DNA of 64,000 bases from Arthrobacter sp. ES3-54 (GTDB taxonomy: Bacteria; Actinomycetota; Actinomycetes; Actinomycetales; Micrococcaceae): positions 62,001 to 126,000 of the forward strand of contig NZ_JAQFIF010000011.1 of assembly GCF_029504395.1 (NCBI RefSeq), given 5' to 3'. The position numbers were made by a program, and so were the translations under genes. Positions 52,601-60,476 of the stretch are shown one piece after another. The notes beneath the pieces were generated by a model that searched no databases, had not been told where the DNA came from, and saw nothing but the letters and a program-made list of their open reading frames with translations. The stretch's first letter is position 1. Every line of letters begins with the position of its first letter.

Positions 52601-52714
52601 GTTCGCGGAAAACGCGACTCCCGGAGAAAGGGCGAGCGCGGAGCTTCCGGTGGCAATTAGCGGTGCCACCGCAAGAGCTATACCCGCCAGTACAGCTGGA
52701 ATTTTTTGACGCAT
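49637..52714 (-). CDS. Large secreted multidomain protein (beta-propeller-like, Fn3, LamG, CBM96/DNRLRE-like)
   Basis: 1025 residues with a signal peptide at 1-29 (GIALAVAPLIATGSSALALS). Residues about 35-425 show repeats like VYAGGTFTQI, LYVGGLFGAINGV and VYFGGDFQSVGS, a beta-propeller pattern. Two Fn3 domains follow (about 430-530 and 765-860), with a LamG/concanavalin domain between them (about 545-755: YTAEAWFKTNTTRGGKIFGF, HHAVATQGSDGMRLYVDGTQ). The C-terminus (about 870-1025) resembles a CBM96/DNRLRE domain (PTADTYVNAGAPNTATG). It is probably a cell-surface carbohydrate-binding protein. RBS GGGGGAA lies just before the ATG. A 280-base leader precedes it. Confidence 0.85.
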   Translation of the reverse strand: MRQKIPAVLAGIALAVAPLIATGSSALALSPGVAFSANDLPTWQTNGVAWTMAQANGVVYAGGTFTQIRPPGTAAGSTQSRNAVNFAAFDAYTGNPTSCALSVTGGTGTTVRALAVTPDGSRLYVGGLFGAINGVNTTRIAAVRLPECTVDTTFRPAVVSATVRTIAATNSAVYFGGDFQSVGSEARTRYAAMDRNGALLPWAPAVDASARALDIPAGRNVAILGGDFANVNGVASQSLAVVDATTGANVRAYGSSFISRTSFTKSIVDDGQSFYIGNEGTGGGVFDGRARFSLDTFDQVWRDTCLGATQAVDVYGGVLYAASHEHDCSTMNELADGVRQHLTAQSVDTPAPQLGWSPDTNDGIGEGIGPRAIVHTNKGSGDMLWVAGEFTTTNGRAQQGLTRFGPGPGTVAPSAPSNVSTESIKTGENQIRWRASLDADDSALTYSVYRNGSATPLGTVNASSLWWSTGQVSFTDKTAVPGTQYSYRVRATDGTNTGPLSASVAVTTARSTASYPAAVLGAGATTYWRLDGSGPTVGADSSPGNNLELSYGGPAFAGDTGTINNDSSRSTTFNGTSAYAYGQNRGNAPTVYTAEAWFKTNTTRGGKIFGFGNGQPNRHGTNPGLSGNYDRNLYMTNAGTLIFGVYVNGTRTVSTVLPYNDNAWHHAVATQGSDGMRLYVDGTQIGALPNQTAAQTYWGSWRIGGDQLNSWPLRPSSNYFAGSIDEFAVYPTVLSAAQVTDHFNIGKGIGQPVPDTQAPAAVTGVAAAVNASDVTVSWDASTDNVGVTGYQVHRSDTSGFTPSASTLVATVNGSTLNWVDAGRPAGTSYYQVLAADEAANISGPSNEASATVVPLPQPVSLTLTPTADTYVNAGAPNTATGAFTTLATRGTSAYITYMRFNASAQVPAGQHLVSATLRFSTTADSFAGSNDPQQTVAMAGDWSEATTTYNNRPQTNGALLGTLAGPTAPNASYSIPLDATAVSAALAGDINFSMQSSGTDNMWFFSREAAVAKRPVLVLNFEPNA

Positions 52715-52998
52715 GGAGTTCCCCCGTACGTAATCGTGAGCTTCAGAGCTGAAACTACAAAGATCAAATCAGCAAAGACCAAGAGCCGGAACTGTTGCTC
52801 CTACTAGCTTTTCCACTCCTTCTACCTGTCTTACTAGACCCGCTACCTGCTTTAGCCGATCGCCCACGCGTTTCTCCCCAAAGTGCTTTCCGTCAGGCAA
52901 TAACTCCCTCAGCATGGAATTGGGGGGACCAGCCCTGCGCCTCGACGGCCGGCCGGTGCCTGTAACCTACTCGGCATCAGTGAAGAATCGAGCTCGTC
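52715..52998. other. Divergent intergenic region with a possible long leader
   Basis: 284 bases between the large secreted protein (minus) and the cytidylyltransferase (plus). It is less GC-rich than its surroundings. On the minus strand it holds repeated purine-rich AGGTAG and CTAGTA motifs. TGTAACCT at 52970-52977 is a possible plus-strand -10. No known riboswitch was recognized. Confidence 0.5.
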
Positions 52999-53451
52999 AT
53001 GACTGTTCGCATTGGCTACGCATCAGGTGTCTACGACCTTTTCCACGTCGGGCACCTCAATCTGCTCAAACACGCACGGCAGCACTGCGACTATCTGATT
53101 GCCGGAGTGGCGTCCACTGAGTCAACACTGCTGATGAAGAACAGAGAGCCTGTCGTGCCTCTGCATGAACGCCTTGAGATCGTCCGGAACATCCGGCTTG
53201 TCGACGAGGTGGTGGTAGACAACTACCCGGACAAAGTGGAAGCCTGGCGCGCCGTCGGTTTTAACGTAATTTTCAAGGGCGATGATTGGCGCGGAACAGA
53301 AAAAGGAGTCCGCCTGGAAGCCGGCATGCAGGCACTGGGCGTGGATGTAGTGTATTTTCCCTATACGGTTCACACTTCCAGCACCTTATTGCGGCGCGCC
53401 CTCAACCTCTTGGAAAGCGGTCTTGAGGACAACGAGTCATTGAAGGCGTGA
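52999..53451 (+). CDS. Nucleotidyltransferase, TagD-like glycerol-3-phosphate cytidylyltransferase
   Basis: 150 residues. The cytidylyltransferase motif GVYDLFHVGHLNLLKHA (HxGH) is at residues about 10-26, and VHTSSTLLRRAL near the C-terminus takes the place of the RTxGISTT motif. This is the TagD family, which makes CDP-glycerol from CTP and glycerol 3-phosphate; ADP-heptose or FAD synthase-like relatives are alternatives. It directly precedes a GDPD lipoprotein gene (1-base gap) and shares the locus with a CDP-alcohol phosphotransferase. No clear Shine-Dalgarno is seen. The sequence is less GC-rich than its neighbours. Confidence 0.85.
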   Translation: MTVRIGYASGVYDLFHVGHLNLLKHARQHCDYLIAGVASTESTLLMKNREPVVPLHERLEIVRNIRLVDEVVVDNYPDKVEAWRAVGFNVIFKGDDWRGTEKGVRLEAGMQALGVDVVYFPYTVHTSSTLLRRALNLLESGLEDNESLKA

Positions 53452-53452
53452 A

Positions 53453-54931
53453 ATGCAAGCAAATCGACAGTCGCGGCAACCAGCATCCGATGCAGAAAAT
53501 GTTTTGGGCAATTACGGGATGCTTTCCCGGCGCCATGCACTAATCCTTGGAGCGGCGGGATTCTTTCTGGCCGGATGCACGCCCGATCAACCAATTGTTG
53601 AAGCCCCCCCTACTCACACTATTGCCACACTATTCGAACAGGATCGCTTCTTCGTGGCTCATCGCGGCTCAGGAGATAACTGGCCGGAACATACAATGCA
53701 GGCGTATTCACAGTCGGTGCAGCACGGCGTTTCGGCGCTTGAGATATCTGTGAACTCGACTAGTGACGGCGTGCTGGTCTGCCATCATGATCAAAGTGCG
53801 CTTAGGGTAACCGGGAAGGACAGCAAGGTCGCAGAACTGACCTATGCCGAGCTAAGCGACCTCAGAGTCGATGCCCGCGCTTGGCTCGGCCCGGCGACGG
53901 CACTTGAGCCCATTCCGAGGTTACGGGATGTCCTCGACCGATTCGCTGCCTCGCATGTAATTTTCATCGAGGACAAACAGGGCACCAACACAAAAGCGCT
54001 TCTTGACTTGATGGACACCTACCCCGATTCCACCGCACACTTCATCTGGAAACAACCGGCCCCCGCACTCCAAGCTGCGGCAGCTTCCAAACGCGGCTAC
54101 AAGACATGGGGCTACTTCATGCCAGATGCCATCCCGCGTTTAGACGAACTAGCCGCCAGGTTCGATTATCTCGGTGTCTACTACACAGCCGATGACGCGA
54201 CAGTCAGGAAGGTCGTCGCCCACGGCAAGCCTGTAATTTGCTGGGAAATCCACACCCGATCCGACGCCGACCGTGTGAGCCGCCTCGGCGTTCAAGGCCT
54301 GATGTGCTCCAATGTCCCCTATCTGACGACTTCGACTACGGAATCACGCGACAGATTCTCTACCGGCATACGGGCCGCCGGTGATCTTCCTTGGATTACC
54401 GACCAAGGCTGGAACGCCCAGCCCGTGATCGACGCGGCATCTGCATCGGTGGTGTTGGATAGGAACCAGAACTTCAGCTACCGGCTGGGCTCGATGGGTC
54501 CCGTCACGAAGGAAATCTACAGCCTGACCTTCGAAATGTGTTGGCCGAAGGAGCTCCCGTCGGAACTTCTGCACGCCGGAATCGCATTCGGGCAAAGGGA
54601 TGACACCCCCTACCGGGTGCTGGTGCCAAGCACCGTCGGGGGGTATCACCTGATCATTCGGCCAACGGGAGAGCTGGTCTTGTACCGGCGCGACCCCGGA
54701 AATCCCGCCGGAACACGGTTGCAGACGATCACGACGTCACCGGTAAAGCCCGGGGAATGGATGCGCTTCAAAATCGACGTGACGCCGCCCTCCATCCGGT
54801 TCTCCAGGCTCGACGGCGCTGGCTGGGCCGGAGAGACAATGGACCGGGAATATCGCGGGGGATACATCAGCCTCTGCAAGGACTACCCTGCCCCGGTTCC
54901 GGTCCAGTTCAGGGGTGTCTCGGTCATCTAG
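53453..54931 (+). CDS. Glycerophosphodiester phosphodiesterase-like lipoprotein with C-terminal beta domain
   Basis: 492 residues. A twin-arginine lipoprotein signal is present, SRRHALILGAAGFFLAGC, with ATG 53453 or 53519 as start. The GDPD domain (about 60-285) starts FFVAHRGSGDNWPEHTMQAY, and includes ALEISVNSTSDGVLVCHHDQ and VIFIEDKQ. The usual metal-binding E-x-D is E-x-S here, while the H-D and IED parts are kept. The last 195 residues resemble a concanavalin-like carbohydrate-binding domain. It would cleave glycerophosphodiesters outside the cell. Its ATG follows the cytidylyltransferase stop by one base. Low codon GC suggests transfer. Confidence 0.85.
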   Translation: MQANRQSRQPASDAENVLGNYGMLSRRHALILGAAGFFLAGCTPDQPIVEAPPTHTIATLFEQDRFFVAHRGSGDNWPEHTMQAYSQSVQHGVSALEISVNSTSDGVLVCHHDQSALRVTGKDSKVAELTYAELSDLRVDARAWLGPATALEPIPRLRDVLDRFAASHVIFIEDKQGTNTKALLDLMDTYPDSTAHFIWKQPAPALQAAAASKRGYKTWGYFMPDAIPRLDELAARFDYLGVYYTADDATVRKVVAHGKPVICWEIHTRSDADRVSRLGVQGLMCSNVPYLTTSTTESRDRFSTGIRAAGDLPWITDQGWNAQPVIDAASASVVLDRNQNFSYRLGSMGPVTKEIYSLTFEMCWPKELPSELLHAGIAFGQRDDTPYRVLVPSTVGGYHLIIRPTGELVLYRRDPGNPAGTRLQTITTSPVKPGEWMRFKIDVTPPSIRFSRLDGAGWAGETMDREYRGGYISLCKDYPAPVPVQFRGVSVI

Positions 54932-54977
54932 TCAGGGTGACGCGGAGCCGGACGCGCCTTCGTGCCACTCCCAGCGC

Positions 54978-56258
54978 TCACCTGGCATCAGCAGCCGGCC
55001 GAAGTTCGACTTCCGCCGGATCCGGTCCGTGCGATGCCGATTGTGCCCGGGACCACGACCGGGACCGGGACCTCGACACAACAGTGGCAATCCCCCCAAC
55101 GACAGCTGCCACCGCGACCGCCAGCGCAAATGCCCAGGCAGAAGCAACGGTGCCGCCCGCAGACGCCATGGCCAGCGGCAGCACAAGCGTCAACATGGCC
55201 AGAGTGGCGCGCATGAGGGTCGACAACTTGTTTGCCTGCGCCGACCTGTAGTAGGCCAGTAGGACGGTGTAGGGAACCATTGCCACGTATTGCACCAGGT
55301 ACGGGAGCCGGAGTCCGGACGCAGACTCCCAGGTTGCGCCGAGCACGAGTGCGCCCATCGAGGTCGGCAGCAGCATGACGACCGCACCCCACAGGCCGGC
55401 CATGGCTGCTACGACAACAAACGTTTCGATCAGCCGCTTTCGAAAAACCGGACCGCCCCTGGCACGCACGAGTTCGGGAATGACCGCCATCTTGATGGCG
55501 GAAAAGGCGGTGTTGAGGGGCGAGAAGAGCAATTGCGCTGCCCGCAGCGCACCAACGCCAGCAGCGCCCAGAGGGAGCGCCAAGAGATACAGGACGACGA
55601 AGTTAGAGGCATTTAGCGCTGAGAACTCGCCGAGATAACGGAGCCCGGGGTTGCGGTTGACGCTTAGCCAGCGCCAGCCGCCGCGCAGCGAAGGCAGCAC
55701 ACGGTCCAGCATGAGCCCCAAGGCCAGAGCTGCAGCGGCACCGCAGCCCCAGCAGAGCACGACGACCCACACGGCTCCGGAGGTCAAGGCGACAGCCGCC
55801 ATGGACGCGATCGACAATACGGCCCAAACAGCGTCTATCAATAACGCCTGCCATGGGCGGCCCTCGCAGATAAACAGGTACCGAAGCGTGTCTTGAAGAA
55901 GCACGAAGGGCAAGCTCGCTGCGATGATGAGCCAAATGAGGCGGGATGATTGGTCTGCCAGGATGGCGCCTGCAAGCAGTATCGGGAGGGCGGCGGCCGC
56001 CACCAGTACGGTGGCACCCAAAGCGCCCCTTCTCACCGAGGCTTCCAAGGCGGCCGCGGCGGAGTACTTGACCAGTAATGTCTCTCCGATGAGCGCACGC
56101 TGGGCGCCGAGGAAAAGGAGCAACCCGGCATAGGCCAAGGAAAACTGACCGAACTCGCCGGCGGTGGCAACATTTGCCGTAATTGCCACCGCTACGAAGT
56201 TCGAGATGCTCGATACGGCTTGGTCGCCAAAGGCAACGTACCTGCTCAGACGGGCCAT
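54978..56258 (-). CDS. Polysaccharide flippase-like membrane protein (Wzx/MurJ fold)
   Basis: 426 residues with about 12 helices (FVAVAITANVATAGEFGQFS near the start). The layout and the position among export genes suggest a MOP-superfamily flippase that moves lipid-linked repeat units. The sequence family is poorly conserved, so the call rests on helix pattern and context. The C-terminal tail is short, basic and Arg/Ser-rich. Its ATG follows the CDP-alcohol transferase gene's stop directly downstream on the same strand. Confidence 0.75.
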   Translation of the reverse strand: MARLSRYVAFGDQAVSSISNFVAVAITANVATAGEFGQFSLAYAGLLLFLGAQRALIGETLLVKYSAAAALEASVRRGALGATVLVAAAALPILLAGAILADQSSRLIWLIIAASLPFVLLQDTLRYLFICEGRPWQALLIDAVWAVLSIASMAAVALTSGAVWVVVLCWGCGAAAALALGLMLDRVLPSLRGGWRWLSVNRNPGLRYLGEFSALNASNFVVLYLLALPLGAAGVGALRAAQLLFSPLNTAFSAIKMAVIPELVRARGGPVFRKRLIETFVVVAAMAGLWGAVVMLLPTSMGALVLGATWESASGLRLPYLVQYVAMVPYTVLLAYYRSAQANKLSTLMRATLAMLTLVLPLAMASAGGTVASAWAFALAVAVAAVVGGIATVVSRSRSRSWSRAQSASHGPDPAEVELRPAADAR

Positions 56259-57017
56259 TCAGTCCATCCTTGCCAAGGTACGGGAGAACTTCGCCACGTA
56301 AGCGGCGCAGAAGATGCAATGAAAAACCGCCAACGCCAGGTAGCAGGGCAGGAATATGCCGCTCCACGGCACTGTCATCAGGACGAGGCACGTTATGCCG
56401 TAGTCAACAGGCAACGTGAGAACTGATCGCTTTAACGAGCTCGCGGCGTCCTGGCCGGGACCCCCTCGGCTGGGGCCCGACTGACGGTTCAGTTGATCAA
56501 AGAGGGCGCCAGCGAAGAAAATCGTGGAGTTGGCGAAAAGGAACACTCCGCACAGCACGGCCAGCGCCAGGGCCGGAATGGAAGTTGTGCGCAGGAGGAA
56601 GCAGAAGACGGCTCCGTGCAGAACGACGATCCTACCGCTGTCGAGCACATGGTCGAGCCACTCACCCAATTTTGAGCTGCGCCCCTGGAGCCTCGCCAGC
56701 TGCCCGTCTGCGGAGTCGAGGATGAACCCGGCGGCCAGAACTAATCCCACGAGAGCGGAACCTGTTCCCGTTCCTGCGCCGAAGGCAAGCCACAGCAATG
56801 CCCCGTAGGTCAGCAACGCGCCCGCAAAAGTGACATGGTTCGGCCCGAATCGCGTGTTCCGCAGCGCGGCCGCGACTATCCGGCCAGCGGGCCGGTTGAC
56901 GTACAGGCAGTACAGGGGGACCCCTTTCTTGCCCTTCTGCGCCAAGCTGAGCTCCTTGAAGGATTGCGCAAACCTGGCTTTTTCCGTGCCCGAACGCTCA
57001 AGCTTGTCCGTCGTCAT
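56259..57017 (-). CDS. CDP-alcohol phosphotransferase family protein
   Basis: 252 residues, about six helices. The signature D-x2-D-G-x2-A-R-x8-G-x3-D-x3-D is complete: DSADGQLARLQGRSSKLGEW followed by LDHVLD (about residues 96-121). Relatives use CDP-diacylglycerol or CDP-glycerol/ethanolamine/choline and a small alcohol or its phosphate. In a polysaccharide locus beside a TagD-like enzyme it may attach phosphoglycerol or form a lipid-linked carrier. Its ATG overlaps the polymerase stop by 4 bases (ATGA), and its stop lies just before the flippase start. Substrate unknown. Confidence 0.9.
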   Translation of the reverse strand: MTTDKLERSGTEKARFAQSFKELSLAQKGKKGVPLYCLYVNRPAGRIVAAALRNTRFGPNHVTFAGALLTYGALLWLAFGAGTGTGSALVGLVLAAGFILDSADGQLARLQGRSSKLGEWLDHVLDSGRIVVLHGAVFCFLLRTTSIPALALAVLCGVFLFANSTIFFAGALFDQLNRQSGPSRGGPGQDAASSLKRSVLTLPVDYGITCLVLMTVPWSGIFLPCYLALAVFHCIFCAAYVAKFSRTLARMD

Positions 57018-58456
57018 TTGCTTTCACCAGGCTTTCGTTTGACGGCAACGCTCAATACTGCGATGGCCAGGGCGAGGACAAGCAGCCTGCCCATCGACTG
57101 CAAGAGGGAGCCACGCAGGAGGATGAACATGTACCCGCAGAAGATGGAGACGCCGAGATAGCCCACCGAACCGGCGGACAAAGCAACTGGCCGGAAACCG
57201 GCGTCGAGCCTTCTGCTCAGCAGCCCCAGCAGGGCAAAGGTGACCACCACACCGACGGCTCCGAAATTTATCCAGGCTTCGGCCCATAACGGCGACGACA
57301 GGTTGACGTTGGCACTGCTCATCCATTGACCGACTTCGACTCCGCTATCGAGCGGCTTGGTCGGCCAGATGACGCGCGGCACCCAAAACAACAGGGCGCC
57401 AAGGAACTGGTAACCCCAGGTGAGCCCCTCATCCCGGGTGAACCCGAGGGTATTCGCGAGCATACTGAACTGGTCGTAGTCCTTGGTCGAAATCATCCGC
57501 CACACGGAGTCCGTTTGGAGCATGACGCCGGTCCCCGCTGTTCGGCGGGTGATGTCGCTTAATGGAAAAAGGAAGATCGCCGCCACAACCCCGCCGACGA
57601 TCGCGAAGTTGAAGAGGGATTTACGTGACCCGATGAGCGGCATGATCAAGCCGAAAAGCACCGCCAGCGTCCAGTAGCGGGAGTTGGAGATCGGGTTGTT
57701 GACGACGACGTTGAGCACCACCAACCCGAGCACCAACCCAGCGTCCAGAAGGTTGAGGGAACTTCGGAGCGTCCGGATTACGTGGATGTAGAAAATGAGT
57801 GACACCAGGCAAGTTACGGAACCGAAGGCAGAGATGATCGCCCGGGCAGCCTGGCCGCTGTCCGGACTCACCTGGTCGAGGGCTTGGCTCGCCTCCTGCC
57901 GGCTGGCAAAGAACACGCCGATTCCGCCAACCTGCGCCACGTAAATCAACCCGCCCAGGATCGCGACCGTCGCAAAGATCCGCAGGGTGTCCATACTCCG
58001 CAACGTGCGCACTTGCGGCGGGCCCCCCCAGTCCCGGAAGAGTCTCAGGTGGTACGCCAGATCGAAGCTGATGCAGCCGAGAAGGGTGACAGCGGTCGTC
58101 GTGTACAAAGTTGCGTCGTCGACCTGGACTGCCAGAATCGTCGACGCGCCTGTGGACAATTGAGCCAGCGGCACCACGCCCAGACAGATATAGACGAACA
58201 TCCAGAAGACACCGGCTACAGGTCGTACTTGGTCCTTCCACAAAATGAGGCTCATGCGGAAGGCAGAATAGAGCAGCGCCGAATATCGGATGAGGAAGTC
58301 GGTATCGCTGTAGGAGGCTTCCGACGTCGAGCGCAGAATAAGGGGTATTGCGACTGCAAAACACAGAAAAGCCAGGATCGACAGTCCCGGCCCGATTCCG
58401 GACTTTGCCTCGCCGGGGATACGGACCGAGCTTCGGAAGTCAGTCCCGGACAGCAT
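57014..58456 (-). CDS. Polysaccharide polymerase-like (Wzy/O-antigen polymerase) membrane protein
   Basis: 480 residues from the ATG at 58456, which has GAGGAGG 6-7 bases upstream; longer open frame is unlikely. About 11-12 hydrophobic segments (IGPGLSILAFLCFAVAIPLI; RYWTLAVLFGLIMPLIGSRK) and a large outside loop with FSMLANTLGFTRDEG and FWVPRVIWPTKPLDSGVEVG are typical of Wzy. Its place between glycosyltransferases and a flippase supports a Wzx/Wzy system. Overlaps the glycosyltransferase by 17 bases. Family conservation is low. Confidence 0.78.
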   Translation of the reverse strand: MLSGTDFRSSVRIPGEAKSGIGPGLSILAFLCFAVAIPLILRSTSEASYSDTDFLIRYSALLYSAFRMSLILWKDQVRPVAGVFWMFVYICLGVVPLAQLSTGASTILAVQVDDATLYTTTAVTLLGCISFDLAYHLRLFRDWGGPPQVRTLRSMDTLRIFATVAILGGLIYVAQVGGIGVFFASRQEASQALDQVSPDSGQAARAIISAFGSVTCLVSLIFYIHVIRTLRSSLNLLDAGLVLGLVVLNVVVNNPISNSRYWTLAVLFGLIMPLIGSRKSLFNFAIVGGVVAAIFLFPLSDITRRTAGTGVMLQTDSVWRMISTKDYDQFSMLANTLGFTRDEGLTWGYQFLGALLFWVPRVIWPTKPLDSGVEVGQWMSSANVNLSSPLWAEAWINFGAVGVVVTFALLGLLSRRLDAGFRPVALSAGSVGYLGVSIFCGYMFILLRGSLLQSMGRLLVLALAIAVLSVAVKRKPGESK

Positions 58457-59594
58457 TAATCGCCTCCTCATACAATCCCAGGAGACTCTCAGCCAGGGAC
58501 TCAGCAGACCATAGACCAAGGTGCAGCTCCCGGGCTCGCGCACTCAGCCGGTACCGCAGATCCTGGTCGGCCGCCACTGCGGCCATGGCAGCGTGGAACG
58601 CTTCAGGCGTGGGCTCGGCGATAATCGCCGCGGCGGCCTTCCGCAAGGGCGAGGCGAGTCCGCATTCCGATGTCAGGATGATGGGCGTCCCCACAGCCGC
58701 CGCCTGGATAATCACCATGGGATAAGGCTCGTGGCGGGCCGGCAAAACGACGGCTGTCGCCCGCGACAACGCGCCTAGGACTTCCGGTTCCGTCAGCTCC
58801 CCCGGAAGATCGAACCGATCCTGGAAACCTGAAGCATCGATCAGGGAGCGCACGGCCGCCAGTTCGCCCTGGTCCGGACCCGCAACCACGAAACGGGCCT
58901 CTTTTCCCTCCCGCAAGAAGGCAATTGCCGCCTCAACGAACACTGTGGGCTGCTTCCGTGGCGCAAGCCGCGAAACAAAAAGGAAAGTGCTGGTCTGCGG
59001 GTCTTCCCACGCCGTGCCGGGGTCGGCAGTAGCGTTCACGACCCGGCGCATCATCGTCCTTGGCACGCCGAGAGACTCAAGGTTTTTTTCCTCGGCTTCC
59101 GTCAAAGTCAGCCACAATTTCGGCGTCTGCATGGCCCGCCGGAAGATCAGTGAATCGAACATACGCAGCCCGCGGGAGCTCGGAGCTGCGAGCATGCCGT
59201 GGGCCTGCGCGATGACCGGAATCGCAGCACTGCGAAGCATGAGGGCGCTGGAGGTCGTGATGAAGTCGCGGCAGAGGTGAAGCTGGACGACGTCTACCCG
59301 GCGGCTGCGGTCCCAGACATGCTTGACAAGACCGACCCCTATCAGGCCCCTGAGGCGGGCGCCCCGAAAGGGGCGGCGGACAGGAAAAATTCTTTCGTGT
59401 GGTTCCGGCCGCGTGGCCGGCAGAGCCCCGAGCCAGCCCCCAACCAGTTCAACAGCGGCGCCGCGGCGCACCAACGCGGCACTCTGCATGCGCGCGACCG
59501 CCCAAACGCCGCCCGCGACGGCACCCGGGCCGGCGAGGCCGCCGATCTGCAGGACTCTCAGGGGCGCCCGGGCCGATGCGTGTTTCTCAGGCAT
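58440..59594 (-). CDS. Glycosyltransferase family 4 protein
   Basis: 384 residues. The GT-B fold of GT4 is visible: N-terminal RVLQIGGLAGPGAVAGGVWA with the glycine-rich loop, and C-terminal FLFVSRLAPRKQPTVFVEAA, plus the E-x7-E region RHEPYPMVIIQAAAVGTPII (E at the donor site). It adds a sugar to the growing repeat unit. It overlaps the polymerase by 17 bases and the upstream glycosyltransferase by 8 bases, so all are in one operon. Donor and acceptor are unknown. Confidence 0.9.
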   Translation of the reverse strand: MPEKHASARAPLRVLQIGGLAGPGAVAGGVWAVARMQSAALVRRGAAVELVGGWLGALPATRPEPHERIFPVRRPFRGARLRGLIGVGLVKHVWDRSRRVDVVQLHLCRDFITTSSALMLRSAAIPVIAQAHGMLAAPSSRGLRMFDSLIFRRAMQTPKLWLTLTEAEEKNLESLGVPRTMMRRVVNATADPGTAWEDPQTSTFLFVSRLAPRKQPTVFVEAAIAFLREGKEARFVVAGPDQGELAAVRSLIDASGFQDRFDLPGELTEPEVLGALSRATAVVLPARHEPYPMVIIQAAAVGTPIILTSECGLASPLRKAAAAIIAEPTPEAFHAAMAAVAADQDLRYRLSARARELHLGLWSAESLAESLLGLYEEAINAVRD

Positions 59595-60435
59595 GGTCTG
59601 CCAGCCGCCAGCCGTTTCGCTTGAGTTCGCGAGTCTTCAGGCCTATCTGCCAGTAGTAAGTGGCCAGGGCGACGGCGTAGTCCAGGCCGGCTCGTCCGTC
59701 CAGGAAGCCGCGCCGGACGACGTAGCTATAGACCCAGAAGGCGAGTGGCTTGAACGGCACGACATCAAAACGCTGCCCTTGCAGACTTTTCGACGAGCGC
59801 ACCGTGCGCCGCATGGCCGGGTCAGCGTGGATATAGGCTTCCCAGTCCGAGTATCTGTTGTGCCTGTCGAACCAGGTGCGGACCGGATCAAGATCGTGGT
59901 GTGCCAGGAGCCCCTCTGTGCGGCCCACATCGCCCCTCGCCTCCGGCTGGTAGTGCACCTCCAGCTCGGTCATCACCGGGAGCTTCAACAAACCAGTGTC
60001 CTCATAGTGGTTATAGCCCCGCTTCAACAGCGAACGTTTGACCACCCGGTGCCCGTGTTTGAGGACCTTGCCAGCGAAGTGATACGAGATGGGAATATCG
60101 AAGGCCACCCGGCGTTCCAGCGGATCTGAGACGATCGCGGCGATTTCCTCAACCAGCTCCCGGCTCGGATATTCGTCTGCGTCAAGGAACAGTATCCACG
60201 GGTTACGGGTCGGCGCATGCTCGAGCTGCCACTGCTTCTTCTGCGGATATTCCCCGTTCCAGGTGAAGTTGATGACGGTCGCGCCGCTTGCGGCGGCGAG
60301 TTCCGCGGTCCGATCGGTGCTGTTTGAATCGACCACGATGATTTCGTCAAAGTCTCTCAACGCCGCTACGCACTTCTCGATGCTCGCCTCTTCATTCTTC
60401 GTCTGAATCAGAATCGAGGCTGGTATTTTCTGCAT
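59587..60435 (-). CDS. Glycosyltransferase family 2 protein
   Basis: 282 residues. GT-A fold: ILIQTKNEEASIEKCVAALR at the N-terminus, EIIVVDSNSTDRTAELAAAS, and the DxD motif in ILFLDADEYPS (about 80-90). The pattern resembles the WaaE/KdtX subgroup (HHDLDPVRTWFDRHNRYSDW). RBS GAGGGGGAAGTGA is visible just before the ATG. It overlaps the next glycosyltransferase start and is the first gene of this part of the operon. Confidence 0.91.
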   Translation of the reverse strand: MQKIPASILIQTKNEEASIEKCVAALRDFDEIIVVDSNSTDRTAELAAASGATVINFTWNGEYPQKKQWQLEHAPTRNPWILFLDADEYPSRELVEEIAAIVSDPLERRVAFDIPISYHFAGKVLKHGHRVVKRSLLKRGYNHYEDTGLLKLPVMTELEVHYQPEARGDVGRTEGLLAHHDLDPVRTWFDRHNRYSDWEAYIHADPAMRRTVRSSKSLQGQRFDVVPFKPLAFWVYSYVVRRGFLDGRAGLDYAVALATYYWQIGLKTRELKRNGWRLADHA

Positions 60436-60476
60436 TCACTTCCCCCTCAGGAGTGGATTGCCGATAGTCTTTGCGA

